A stretch of DNA of 63,976 bases from the NCBI GenBank assembly GCA_903926855.1, contig CAIYKV010000038.1, positions 1 to 63,976 on the forward strand. Reading direction: 5' to 3'. Position 1 is the first letter of the stretch; every line of letters begins with the position of its first letter. Both the position numbers and the translations under genes were made by a program. Below are positions 1 to 7,710 of the stretch, in pieces. Under the pieces are notes generated by a model. That model did not search any database. It was not told where the DNA came from and saw only the letters and a program-made list of their open reading frames with translations. This DNA comes from an uncultured Bacteroidota bacterium (GTDB taxonomy: Bacteria; Bacteroidota; Bacteroidia; Chitinophagales; Chitinophagaceae).

Positions 1-828
<828 letters not shown>

Positions 829-866
829 TTATGTATTTAAATGATTAAAAGATCAAAAAGGAGTGG

Positions 867-874
867 CAAAATTA
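867..874 (-). promoter_or_regulatory. Candidate -7 box for gap
   Basis: On the minus strand the octamer TAATTTTG matches the Bacteroidota -7 consensus TAnnTTTG exactly and would start transcription about 35 bases before the gap ATG at 825. No TTG/TTTG is visible 17-23 bases further upstream, so this is only half of a promoter. Confidence 0.3.
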
Positions 875-914
875 CGATGATTGGGAGGAATTTTAGTGAT
901 TTTTTTAGCTGCGG

Positions 915-982
915 GGATGGTGAATGGTGAATAGTCAATAGTGAATGGGGTTTCATTGACTATCCACGAGTAGCTATTCACG
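915..982. repeat. Dispersed intergenic repeat with inverted arms
   Basis: This stretch is built from near-repeated words of the type GTGAATAGTCAATAGTGAAT. ATAGTCAAT (931-939) is perfectly complementary to ATTGACTAT (955-963), giving a 9-bp stem. The same word family recurs at 54826-54870 between ilvC and ilvA. Function is unknown; it has no coding potential. Confidence 0.6.
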
Positions 983-1029
983 CTTTTGGTAGATTAAAAT
1001 GCTGTAAAATGATCAAATCGCAAAAATGT

Positions 1030-1061
1030 TTTGGCAGAAAAGGGCCATGAGCCTATTTTTG
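1030..1061 (+). promoter_or_regulatory. Bacteroidota-type promoter of tRNA-Glu
   Basis: TTTG (1030-1033), a 20-base spacer and TATTTTTG (1054-1061) match the TTTG-N19-TAnnTTTG promoter of Bacteroidota sigma-70-like factors. The predicted start lies about 12 bases before the mature tRNA. Confidence 0.75.
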
Positions 1062-1079
1062 CGTCCCGATTAACAAAAT

Positions 1080-1151
1080 GGCCGGTTCGTCTATCGGTTA
1101 GGACAGCCCCCTTTCACGGGGCAAAGACGGGTTCGATTCCCGTACCGGCTA
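1080..1151 (+). tRNA. tRNA-Glu (anticodon TTC)
   Basis: This 72-nt cloverleaf reads glutamate codons GAA/GAG. The acceptor stem pairs GGCCGGT with ACCGGCT (first pair G-U). The anticodon arm is GCCCC-CTTTCAC-GGGGC with anticodon TTC at 1113-1115, and the T arm contains the universal GGTTCGATTCC. CCA is not encoded. The gene has its own promoter. Its 3' end is overlapped on the minus strand by the tail of a recombinase-like gene, so the tRNA appears to have served as an integration target while staying intact. Confidence 0.97.
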
Positions 1152-1338
1152 CTAAATGGGATTTTTCATTTTTTTGATGATTAATCCCATTTTTATTTCC
1201 CCCACATTCCATTGAAATTGATTTAGTTAGAAGGACGAAAGAATTGATTTCAGGGGTTAGATAATTGTGTTTTTCCTTATCATATAAAATACCACTCGGA
1301 AACAAGGTCTTTTGTAAGTTCTGTTTTTCGGTGTATCC
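1114..1338 (-). pseudogene. C-terminal remnant of a serine-recombinase-like protein, cut by IS21
   Basis: From the IS boundary at 1338 the minus strand stays open for about 74 codons and stops inside the tRNA-Glu anticodon loop. The translated start (KQNLQKTLFPSGILYD) and the following Leu-Thr-Pro-Glu-Ile-Asn-Ser segment resemble the C-terminal end of large serine site-specific recombinases of Bacteroidota, recognised from memory of the family. The last ~15 codons are simply the antisense of the tRNA. The N-terminal catalytic domain is not present on the far side of the IS, so this is a dead fragment. Alternative: a chance open frame; the recombinase-like wording makes that less likely. Confidence 0.5.
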
Positions 1339-1388
1339 TGGAAAATCCGGTGATGTTGACCAGGCAAATCCGGTGCAAAATGACCACC
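1339..1388. repeat. Left end of the IS21 element, two 24-bp-spaced sites
   Basis: Read as reverse complement this end holds two copies of a GGTGGTCA/CCTGGTCA...CCGGATT motif spaced 24 bases apart, the outer one forming the terminal inverted repeat. These are the expected IstA binding sites. Confidence 0.8.
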
Positions 1389-1448
1389 CTAAGTTAACAT
1401 CCAATATCTTCTTTAAAGAGGTTGTTCATTCTTGTTAAAAATAGTTAT

Positions 1449-2198
1449 TTATTCGTTGTTAGTTTCTGTTTTTTTACTCCATTTCCGTCTGAGTGATTCT
1501 CCTTTCAGTTCTATGCGCTGTGCATTATTGAGTATTCTGTCAAGGATGGCATCAGCAACAGTTGTTTCTCCGATTACTTCATACCACTGTTTAACGGGTA
1601 GCTGGGAAGTGATTATGGTTGAGCGTTTGCCATGTCGGTCTTCAATGATTTCAAGTAAGGATGCTCTGCTGTTTTGATCAATGGGTTGTATACCAAAGTC
1701 ATCCAGTATAAGCAGATCCTGCCTTTCTATTTTAGCAAGATCCCGGATAGCTGACCCATCTGCTTTTGCCATTTTGAGCTGTGTAAATAATCGGGATGCA
1801 TTAGCATATAATACTTTGAATCCTTGCTGACAGGCTTGCTGTCCAAGTGCAGATGCTAAAAAGCTTTTACCCGTTCCGGTTGGCCCCGTAATCAGTATGT
1901 TTTCACTTTGTGTGATGTATTTACCATCAGCAAGCCGATGTATTTGGTTTTTATCCAACCCCCTTCCACCATCATAGTCTATCTGTTCAATAGTTGATTT
2001 ATAACGGAAGCGGGCATTTTTAGTGGTTCTTTCAATGGCTCGATTATGACGTTCATCCCATTCGCTGTCTATTAGCAGGGCTGTCATCTCATCGGCAGTT
2101 ATTTGTTCGTTTTTAGCTGTTTCCAAGCTGGTTTTAAATGCCCGATGCATTCCCAGCAAGCGCATCTGTTTCATTCTGTCAAGGGTGTTTGTGTTCAT
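1449..2198 (-). CDS. istB: IS21-family helper ATPase IstB
   Basis: An AAA+ ATPase related to DnaC/DnaA that delivers target DNA to the IstA transposase and stimulates strand transfer. At 249 aa it is normal for the family. The Walker A motif GPTGTGKS lies at residues 105-112, Walker B LLILDDFG at 162-169, and the N-terminal helical IstB_N part precedes them. It lies 38 bp downstream of istA on the same strand and is surely co-transcribed with it. It is intact from ATG to stop. Identity is clear from motif spacing and position in the element. Confidence 0.96.
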   Translation of the reverse strand: MNTNTLDRMKQMRLLGMHRAFKTSLETAKNEQITADEMTALLIDSEWDERHNRAIERTTKNARFRYKSTIEQIDYDGGRGLDKNQIHRLADGKYITQSENILITGPTGTGKSFLASALGQQACQQGFKVLYANASRLFTQLKMAKADGSAIRDLAKIERQDLLILDDFGIQPIDQNSRASLLEIIEDRHGKRSTIITSQLPVKQWYEVIGETTVADAILDRILNNAQRIELKGESLRRKWSKKTETNNE

Positions 2199-2236
2199 GT
2201 GGTTGATTTATAGGTGAGTAATTAAAAGAATAAATA

Positions 2237-3787
2237 TTATTGATAATAATCGCTGCCTCTTATATTTTGATGCTGTGGCATCAGCTGTGCATCCTGTTGT
2301 TCTTCCTCTGTTAGTACGTCCAGTTTCTTCTCAAGTATCTGTACAATGATTGGGTAATTATATACACCATAGCTGTTTGCTCTACGGCAAGCCAGTATCA
2401 GCCTTTGATTACCCACCTTACGAGATAGGCTTAGTATACCTGTACAGGATTTATAAGCTTGCTCCGGATGTTGCTTATTCTCTATAACCAACAGTATGTA
2501 TGCTGCTACTTCTTCATCAATAGCTTTTGCCTGTTCAATAAATTTTTCGGGTGTCCACTCACTTAAATACCGGTGAGATGAAGCAAGGTGTTCATCATTA
2601 GTTGTATAATGATATTTACGGCCCTGACGCTGGTGAGTTGCTATCTGATCATATTTATAATATACCTCTACCTGCGTTGCCGTAAACTGGACTTTTACTT
2701 TCTTGCCAATAAAGCGGTATGGAACACTGTAATAATGTTTATCCACGGCCAAACAAACATGGCCGTTCTTCATTACAGTTACAATATGTTGTTGTTTAAA
2801 CTCATACCGGTATACAGGCAACGGAAGCAGTGTATCTTTCTCTACTTCTTCAAACTGTTGGCGTCGACTGTAATTACGGCCTTTGAAGGGTGCGTTGTTA
2901 AGCAGTTCTAATGCCTCTCTGATAGCTTCATTAAGCGATGCCAGGGTAAAATAGGTGTGTGTACTTAGTTGTGTATATATACGACTGTAAACAATTTTGA
3001 CCATCCCTTCTACCAGTGATTTATCTCTTGGGCGATAAACCCTTGCAGGAAGGACAACGGTGCCGTAATGCTCAGCAAAGTCGGCAAAAGCCTCATTAAT
3101 GGTCGGCTCATATTTACTGCTTTTAGTAACTGCCGATTTAAGATTATCCGGTACAATGGCTGCTGGTACACCACCAAAATATTGCATAGCATTTTCACAA
3201 GCACCGATAAAATCCTGCCTGCGTTGCGTAGCTACTGCTTCTACATAAGTAAGCTGGCTACATCCAAGAATAGCAATAAACACTTCAACGGACTGTACCT
3301 CACCGGTTTCTTTATCTGTAATACTTAACTTCTCTCCGGCAAAGTCTATATACATTTTGTCGCCAGCTTTATGCTCCATATGCATAACAGCTTTAGCCCT
3401 GCCTATAAAAAGAGTGAAGTAAGTATGGAACTGAGTATGTCCATATCCATCCGGGCATTTTTGACGATAGTTCTTCCAGAGAATATCTATGGTAACTCCC
3501 TTTTGTTTAAAACGCTTCTCCAGATCGGGAAGCATCCGATGCAGTTCTTCGTAACGCTCCCCTTTATCAGGCGGCTCTGCTGAACCAAATATTACCTCTA
3601 ACTCACCATCTGGCAGTCTATCGAGGGAGTCGAAAGTCATCTTTTCTGCCAGGAACTTACGAATGTATTTTTTGACAGTGTTGCGGGAAGCTCCTGTCTG
3701 ATCGCTAATTTGAACTTTACTCTTACCTTGAGTAAAAGATCGAAGAATCTGCCTTATTTTGCTCATAAGAATCGTTTTATTAGCCAT
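2237..3787 (-). CDS. istA: IS21-family transposase IstA
   Basis: The DDE transposase/cointegrase that cuts and joins the element ends. It has 516 aa. An N-terminal helix-turn-helix covers about residues 20-45 (QTGASRNTVKKYI). The rve-like catalytic core has Asp148 (YIDFAGEK), Asp214 (IVPDNLKS) and Glu260 (DKSLVEGM), the expected DDE spacing. The C-terminal Mu-transposase-like part follows. It is transcribed from the right end towards istB, starting about 70 bp inside the four tandem end repeats, which may therefore also act as an operator. It looks intact. Confidence 0.96.
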   Translation of the reverse strand: MANKTILMSKIRQILRSFTQGKSKVQISDQTGASRNTVKKYIRKFLAEKMTFDSLDRLPDGELEVIFGSAEPPDKGERYEELHRMLPDLEKRFKQKGVTIDILWKNYRQKCPDGYGHTQFHTYFTLFIGRAKAVMHMEHKAGDKMYIDFAGEKLSITDKETGEVQSVEVFIAILGCSQLTYVEAVATQRRQDFIGACENAMQYFGGVPAAIVPDNLKSAVTKSSKYEPTINEAFADFAEHYGTVVLPARVYRPRDKSLVEGMVKIVYSRIYTQLSTHTYFTLASLNEAIREALELLNNAPFKGRNYSRRQQFEEVEKDTLLPLPVYRYEFKQQHIVTVMKNGHVCLAVDKHYYSVPYRFIGKKVKVQFTATQVEVYYKYDQIATHQRQGRKYHYTTNDEHLASSHRYLSEWTPEKFIEQAKAIDEEVAAYILLVIENKQHPEQAYKSCTGILSLSRKVGNQRLILACRRANSYGVYNYPIIVQILEKKLDVLTEEEQQDAQLMPQHQNIRGSDYYQ

Positions 3788-3861
3788 GCAAGAGTGGGTT
3801 TAGTTCCCAACATCAAACATTTATGGCCATTAAAACAACCTCTTTTAAAAGCAGATTAAAG

Positions 3862-3959
3862 GGTGGTCAATTTGAACCGGATTTAGGTGGTCAGTTTGCT
3901 CCGGATCGGGGTGGTCAACTTAGACCGGATTGGGGTGGTCACATTGAGCGGATTTTCCA
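3862..3959. repeat. Right end of the IS21 element, four tandem 24-bp repeats
   Basis: The motif GGTGGTCA followed 9 bases later by CCGGAT (GCGGAT in the outermost copy) starts at 3862, 3886, 3910 and 3934, an exact 24-bp period. The last copy ends in the terminal GATTTTCCA. These are IstA recognition sites; four copies put them on the same face of the helix every ~2.3 turns. Confidence 0.85.
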
Positions 3960-4139
3960 ATAGAAAAAGAGGATTTAGATAAATTAGAACGAATTTATTT
4001 TGGAATGAACTCAATTCTGCGGCAATGGTATTACTCGGTCAAAATCAAAAAAAATTTACAAGAGAATAACAGGAATATTGGAGAAGGAAGGAGGGGGTGC
4101 CATAGATTTTGGGAGAACACAGATCGAATAATAATCTGA
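3960..4139 (+). other. Unrecognised open frame abutting the IS right end
   Basis: Directly after the IS the plus strand is open for 59 codons in one frame, giving a charged, protein-like segment (KEDLDKLERIYFGMNSIL near its start) and stopping at TGA 4137-4139. It has no start codon of its own outside the IS. It may be the 3' part of a gene broken by IS-linked deletion. The last ~12 codons overlap a dispersed CACAGAT-type repeat and are probably not ancestral coding sequence. I do not recognise a family. Confidence 0.2.
4112..4124. repeat. 13-nt direct repeat, copy 1
   Basis: GGAGAACACAGAT occurs here and again at 6435-6447 in the same orientation. Both copies follow a CCAYAGAT word. Together they bracket the three-gene VOC/Crp/cupin cassette. 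Confidence 0.5.
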
Positions 4140-4247
4140 GTTGACAGTACATTTTTCTTTTATGCAAAGGCATTTGAAAGAGGACTATGAGAAGAACACA
4201 ATAGTGCACTAATCTTAAGCATCAATTATAAAAATATACAATCCTAT

Positions 4248-4685
4248 ATGGAAACCTCATCTAATATTCAGCTGGCTGTGCCATTCTTTCGGGTATTGAA
4301 TATGGAAGCCTCGCTCCAATTTTATGTTGATAAACTTGGGTTTACTGTCACCAATAAATGGATGCCGGATGATAAAATTGAATGGTGCTGGTTGCAACGT
4401 GACGGGGTTTCAATTATGTTGCAGGAACTACGCAACAAAGAACAATTTGAGGAAACTGAAAAAGGGAAAGGTGTTTCGATCTGTTTTCAGTGTAAAGATG
4501 CATTAAGCTTATATCATGAATTTCTCGCAAACAATATTGAGATTACAGAACCTTTTGTTGGCAATCATATGTGGGTAGTTTGTTTTACGGACCCTGATGG
4601 ATATTGCCTAGATTTTGAAAGTCCAACCGGCGTGCCGGAGGGAACAAAGTATTCGGATTGGGTAAAGACAAATGAGTCAATGTAA
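4248..4685 (+). CDS. VOC-family (glyoxalase/bleomycin-resistance-like) protein
   Basis: A 145-aa protein of the vicinal oxygen chelate superfamily, which binds a metal or small hydrophobic ligand between paired beta-alpha-beta-beta-beta units. The first module begins VPFFRVLNMEASLQFYVDKL, and the second ends FTDPDGYCLDFESP, the typical VOC closing motif with a metal-ligand Glu equivalent. Members include glyoxalase I, dioxygenases and antibiotic-binding proteins; the substrate cannot be assigned here. It stands alone, 108 bp after the orphan frame and 170 bp before a Crp-like regulator, in a region that looks acquired. The ATG at 4248 fits the domain start. Confidence 0.85.
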   Translation: METSSNIQLAVPFFRVLNMEASLQFYVDKLGFTVTNKWMPDDKIEWCWLQRDGVSIMLQELRNKEQFEETEKGKGVSICFQCKDALSLYHEFLANNIEITEPFVGNHMWVVCFTDPDGYCLDFESPTGVPEGTKYSDWVKTNESM

Positions 4686-4854
4686 GGTTGACTTACTTTA
4701 CATCCACTCAGTGCCATCAACCTAAGGCGAACCCGCTTTTAGTGTTTTAAAAACCAGACTTTGCTGAGAATACAATTTTCAACCTGACAATTTGATTGGA
4801 ATAAAGTTTTCGTATTTTTAAATGTAAGCTGCTATTTATTAGAAACCCCTACCT

Positions 4855-5433
4855 ATGACAGAAGAATTGATTACCAGCATTCAATCTTTGATTGATCTTA
4901 ATACCAGGGAGAAAGATTGTATACAACTACTGTTTAAAAAAAAATCCATTAAAAAAGGTGATTTCTTTTTAGCAGAGGGGCAGATTTGTAAGCATGTGGG
5001 TTTTATTGTAAAAGGACTCATACGATATTATATCAATCACGATGGGGAAGACAAAACCTACGATTTTGCACAAGAAAACGATTTTGTTTGCAACAATGAA
5101 AGTTTTATACCACAAATACCGTCCACAAAAATCATCCAGGCATTAGAGGATTGCGATATTTTACAAATCTCTTATGCCGATTTACAGGTATTCTATTCTT
5201 CTATCAGGCAAGGGGAAAGATTTGGGAGACTGGTTATTGAAAAGGTTTTTATAAAGACATTACAAGATCTTAGTTCATTTTATACCGATACACCTGAATA
5301 TCGGTATGCACAATTCATAAAAAGACACCCTGACCTACAGCAAAGAATTTCGCAATACCATATTGCATCGTATGTGGGCGTGAAACCTCAATCACTTAGC
5401 CGTATTCGCAAAAGAATTTCCAAGCTGAACTGA
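4855..5433 (+). CDS. Crp/Fnr-family transcription regulator
   Basis: A 192-aa regulator with an N-terminal cyclic-nucleotide-binding-type beta barrel (about residues 25-125, including FIVKGLIRYY) and a short C-terminal winged helix (about 165-190, YHIASYVGVKPQSLSRIRKR). This short form, without Fe-S cysteines or an obvious cAMP phosphate cassette, is very common in Bacteroidota and its ligand is usually unknown. It precedes the DUF4267-cupin gene by 73 bp on the same strand. Genes downstream of this regulator type are often its targets, so it may control that membrane protein; this is inference from position. Confidence 0.9.
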   Translation: MTEELITSIQSLIDLNTREKDCIQLLFKKKSIKKGDFFLAEGQICKHVGFIVKGLIRYYINHDGEDKTYDFAQENDFVCNNESFIPQIPSTKIIQALEDCDILQISYADLQVFYSSIRQGERFGRLVIEKVFIKTLQDLSSFYTDTPEYRYAQFIKRHPDLQQRISQYHIASYVGVKPQSLSRIRKRISKLN

Positions 5434-5506
5434 TTTATTAACCCAGGTGCATAATTTTTGGGATGGGGCTTTGGAGCTTTGTGTCATAATATTAAAACAT
5501 ACTATT

Positions 5507-6415
5507 ATGACAAAGAAAATTTCTATTGCAATCGCTTTCCTGACAGGTTTGGGAATGATTTTTATCGGGGTAAGATTTTTAGTAGCCCCCGAAACCGCAG
5601 AAGCGGGTTACGGCATACACTTTAACGAACAGGGTGATTACTCATTTCATTACATCAAAGGTATCCGTGATGTGTTTACAGGTTTACTGATGTGTAGTCT
5701 GGTATTGAGCAGGCAGATAAAAGCGTTGGGTTTAACCCTATTCATTGGTACAATTATTCCTATTGCAGATATGCTGATTGTGTTGAGTAAAGACTATACC
5801 GGAATATCACAAGCCATTCCGCATATTTCTGCTATTATCATTTGTTTTTTCTGTGGATTAATTTTATTGGTATATACCGAAAAGCAAAAAGTAAATAATA
5901 TGGGCTTTGCCAAAATCATTCAATCGGCGGATGCATTACAGGATAGCATTATCGAGTATTGTATTTCTCCCAACGAAAAAACACCCTGGCATTACCATAC
6001 CCTTTTTTCAGAGAGTTTTGAAATACTAAAAGGCAGTTTAGAAGTTGGGCAAAACCGTAAAGTGTATCAATTGCAAAAAGGCGACAGGGTAACCATACAA
6101 CCCAGTGAGCAACACTATTTTCACAATATTTCAAATGATGAATGCTTAATCAGGGTAGCCATCAACCCGGGTAATCAGAACTTTGAAAATGCACTTGTCA
6201 TTTTAAAAGGGCTTGCCAAAGATGGATTAGCCACTGCATCGGGAGTGCCTAAAAAATTATCTGATCTTGCCTTGTTTATTTATTTGAACAATTCCAGAAT
6301 GATTGGAGTGCAAAAAATGGCGGAACCTTTTTTCACCTATCTGGCAAAAAGGGCTATTAGAAATGGGCGTTTGAAAGAATTAGAAGGTAAATATTGTGGG
6401 GGGATAAAAGAGTAA
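5507..6415 (+). CDS. DUF4267-like membrane domain fused to a cupin domain
   Basis: A 302-aa protein starting at ATG 5507; a longer frame from 5447 adds 20 residues that do not look like a signal or domain. Residues 1-125 hold four hydrophobic segments typical of DUF4267 (small integral membrane protein). Residues ~135-220 form a cupin barrel with WHYH at 161-164 and His203/His206, matching the metal-binding histidines of cupin motifs 1 and 2. A helical tail (225-302) follows. Both halves normally occur as separate proteins. No stop or frameshift is seen at the junction. Substrate is unknown; it probably sits in the inner membrane with the cupin in the cytoplasm. Confidence 0.75.
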   Translation: MTKKISIAIAFLTGLGMIFIGVRFLVAPETAEAGYGIHFNEQGDYSFHYIKGIRDVFTGLLMCSLVLSRQIKALGLTLFIGTIIPIADMLIVLSKDYTGISQAIPHISAIIICFFCGLILLVYTEKQKVNNMGFAKIIQSADALQDSIIEYCISPNEKTPWHYHTLFSESFEILKGSLEVGQNRKVYQLQKGDRVTIQPSEQHYFHNISNDECLIRVAINPGNQNFENALVILKGLAKDGLATASGVPKKLSDLALFIYLNNSRMIGVQKMAEPFFTYLAKRAIRNGRLKELEGKYCGGIKE

Positions 6416-6434
6416 GGGTTTGCCACAGATGTAA

Positions 6435-6447
6435 GGAGAACACAGAT
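6435..6447. repeat. 13-nt direct repeat, copy 2
   Basis: Second copy of GGAGAACACAGAT, preceded by CCACAGAT. It belongs to the CCACAGAT-type dispersed intergenic words also seen at 13035-13160. Confidence 0.5.
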
Positions 6448-6616
6448 GGGTTTACTATCAGCCGAAACCCCGCACCAGGGCTGAAGTGTGCGACGCAACC
6501 CATGCCCAATAGCCCGAAAACAGCCGGTTTTCAAAGAAGAGTATATTTTATCAACAAAAATATTATTGTAAATCAACGAGTTACAAAGGTGCATGTAAAA
6601 ATACTTTCCAAAATTG

Positions 6617-6648
6617 TTGGAAAATTGAGTGTGGGAGGGCTACCTTCG
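6617..6648 (+). promoter_or_regulatory. Candidate promoter of the rplM-rpsI operon
   Basis: TTG (6617-6619), 21 bases and TACCTTCG (6641-6648) approximate TTG-N19-TAnnTTTG, with C for T in the -7 box as in the ilv and leu candidates. It would give a leader of about 45 bases. Confidence 0.45.
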
Positions 6649-6662
6649 CCGTCCATTTTAAA

Positions 6663-6680
6663 ACCACGGGATAGCGTGGT
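6663..6680 (+). promoter_or_regulatory. Short hairpin in the rplM 5' leader
   Basis: ACCACG and CGTGGT form a perfect 6-bp stem around GGATAG, 20 bases before the rplM start and near the predicted 5' end of the mRNA. It could be an autoregulatory site for L13 or a 5' stabiliser. Only the pairing is seen. Confidence 0.4.
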
Positions 6681-6700
6681 CTCATTTAAACAATCATATT

Positions 6701-7144
6701 ATGAGTAAACTTCATTTCACCACAAAGCATGCGAACGCGGCTACCGTACAGCACAACTGGTATGTAGTTGACGGTACTAATCAAACCGTAGGACGTGTTG
6801 CATCGAAAATTGCTTCTGTTCTCAGAGGGAAGAACAAAGCCTATTATACCCCACACGTTGACTGTGGCGATTATGTAATTGTTTTAAACGCGGAAAAAGT
6901 TGTTTTTAGTGGCAACAAATTCCATGATAAACAATACATTAATTACTCTGGTTACCCAGGCGGTAAAAAAGAAGAAGCGGCAGAAGATCTGATCAAACGT
7001 CGCCCTGAAGTGATTATGGAAAGAGCCATTAAAGGCATGCTTCCTAAAAACAGACTGGGTCGTAAAATGATCAAGAAATTATTTGTGTATGCCGGTTCTG
7101 CGCATCCACATAGTGCACAACAACCTAAAGAATTAAAATTCTAA
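6701..7144 (+). CDS. rplM: 50S ribosomal protein L13 (uL13)
   Basis: An early-assembling protein of the large ribosomal subunit. 147 aa, the normal length. The family signature is present: WYVVDGTNQTVGRVASKIAS near the N-terminus, a VVFSGNKFHDKQYINYSGYPGG loop, and the conserved GMLPKNRLGRKMIKKLFVYAG stretch. It is first in an operon with rpsI 74 bp downstream, the conserved bacterial pairing. A promoter candidate and a small hairpin precede it. Confidence 0.98.
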   Translation: MSKLHFTTKHANAATVQHNWYVVDGTNQTVGRVASKIASVLRGKNKAYYTPHVDCGDYVIVLNAEKVVFSGNKFHDKQYINYSGYPGGKKEEAAEDLIKRRPEVIMERAIKGMLPKNRLGRKMIKKLFVYAGSAHPHSAQQPKELKF

Positions 7145-7218
7145 CCCTTCAGGGATAAAGAAATAAACATTTTTAATGCTAAAGGCAGTAAGCGCTGTTA
7201 GCTAAAAGAAACCTACAA

Positions 7219-7608
7219 ATGGAAAAACAAAAAAACGCAGTTGGTCGTCGTAAAGAAGCCGTTACCCGTGTATTTGTAAGCAAGGGAGATGGTAAGATCA
7301 CTGTTAACGACAAAGATTACAAAGCCTATTTCCCATTGGTCTATTTACAGAACCAGGTGGAATCTCCATTGAAAACCGCCGATATGGTTGGTAAACTGGA
7401 TATTGTTATCAATGCACAAGGTGGTGGTTTAAAAGGTCAGGCCGAAGCAGCTAAACTGGGTATTGCCCGTGCTTTGCTGGAAGTAAATCCTGAGTTCCGT
7501 CCGATATTGAAAGCAGCCGGACAACTGAAACGCGATCCACGTGGTGTTGAACGTAAGAAATTCGGTCACAAGAAAGCACGTAGAAGCTTCCAGTTCAGTA
7601 AACGTTAA
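7219..7608 (+). CDS. rpsI: 30S ribosomal protein S9 (uS9)
   Basis: A small-subunit head protein whose C-terminal tail reaches the P-site tRNA. 129 aa, typical. It has the N-terminal AVGRRKEAVTRVFV, the central GGGLKGQAEAAKLGIARALL and the invariant tail ending in SKR with terminal Arg. It follows rplM as in most bacteria. A 102-bp gap of repetitive words separates it from rpsB. Confidence 0.98.
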   Translation: MEKQKNAVGRRKEAVTRVFVSKGDGKITVNDKDYKAYFPLVYLQNQVESPLKTADMVGKLDIVINAQGGGLKGQAEAAKLGIARALLEVNPEFRPILKAAGQLKRDPRGVERKKFGHKKARRSFQFSKR

Positions 7609-7705
7609 TATTTGGTTTGGAGTTTGTTGTTTGGTGTTGGGTATGATCTCAACAGGTACCATCAGCAGGCCGCAGACTATCAACCACAAACAAATCCTAA
7701 ATAAT
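7609..7705. repeat. Intergenic repetitive words between rpsI and rpsB
   Basis: The spacer consists of TTTGG/TTTG-rich words (GGTTTGGAGTTTGTTG and onward) and a nearly complementary ACTATCAACCACAAACAAATC later in the gap. It looks like one of several dispersed low-complexity intergenic word families in this genome. Confidence 0.4.
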
Positions 7706-7710
7706 TAAAA

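Larger units (their letters stand above)
1339..3959 (-). mobile_element. IS21-family insertion sequence, complete
   Basis: A 2,621-bp element carrying istA and istB in the usual order. Its tips are inverted: TGGAAAATCCG opens the left end (1339) and, as reverse complement, closes the right end (3959), and both start with TG as IS21 members do. Inside the tips lie 24-bp-spaced transposase-site repeats, two at the left and four at the right. Both genes are intact, so the element may still be active. The flanking bases (left GTGTATCC, right ATAGAAAA) show no target-site duplication, and the flanks belong to unrelated sequence, which suggests a deletion or rearrangement after insertion. Confidence 0.93.

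Noticed and set aside
1114..1404. A 96-codon minus-strand ORF across the tRNA-Glu and IS end, as a complete gene
   Set aside because: Its first 22 codons lie inside the IS21 terminal repeats and its last ~15 are antisense tRNA. Only the middle part looks like a recombinase remnant, so it was listed as a pseudogene fragment.
3862..3959. CRISPR array
   Set aside because: The 24-bp-period repeats are continuous without unique spacers and are the IS21 transposase sites; no cas genes are present.
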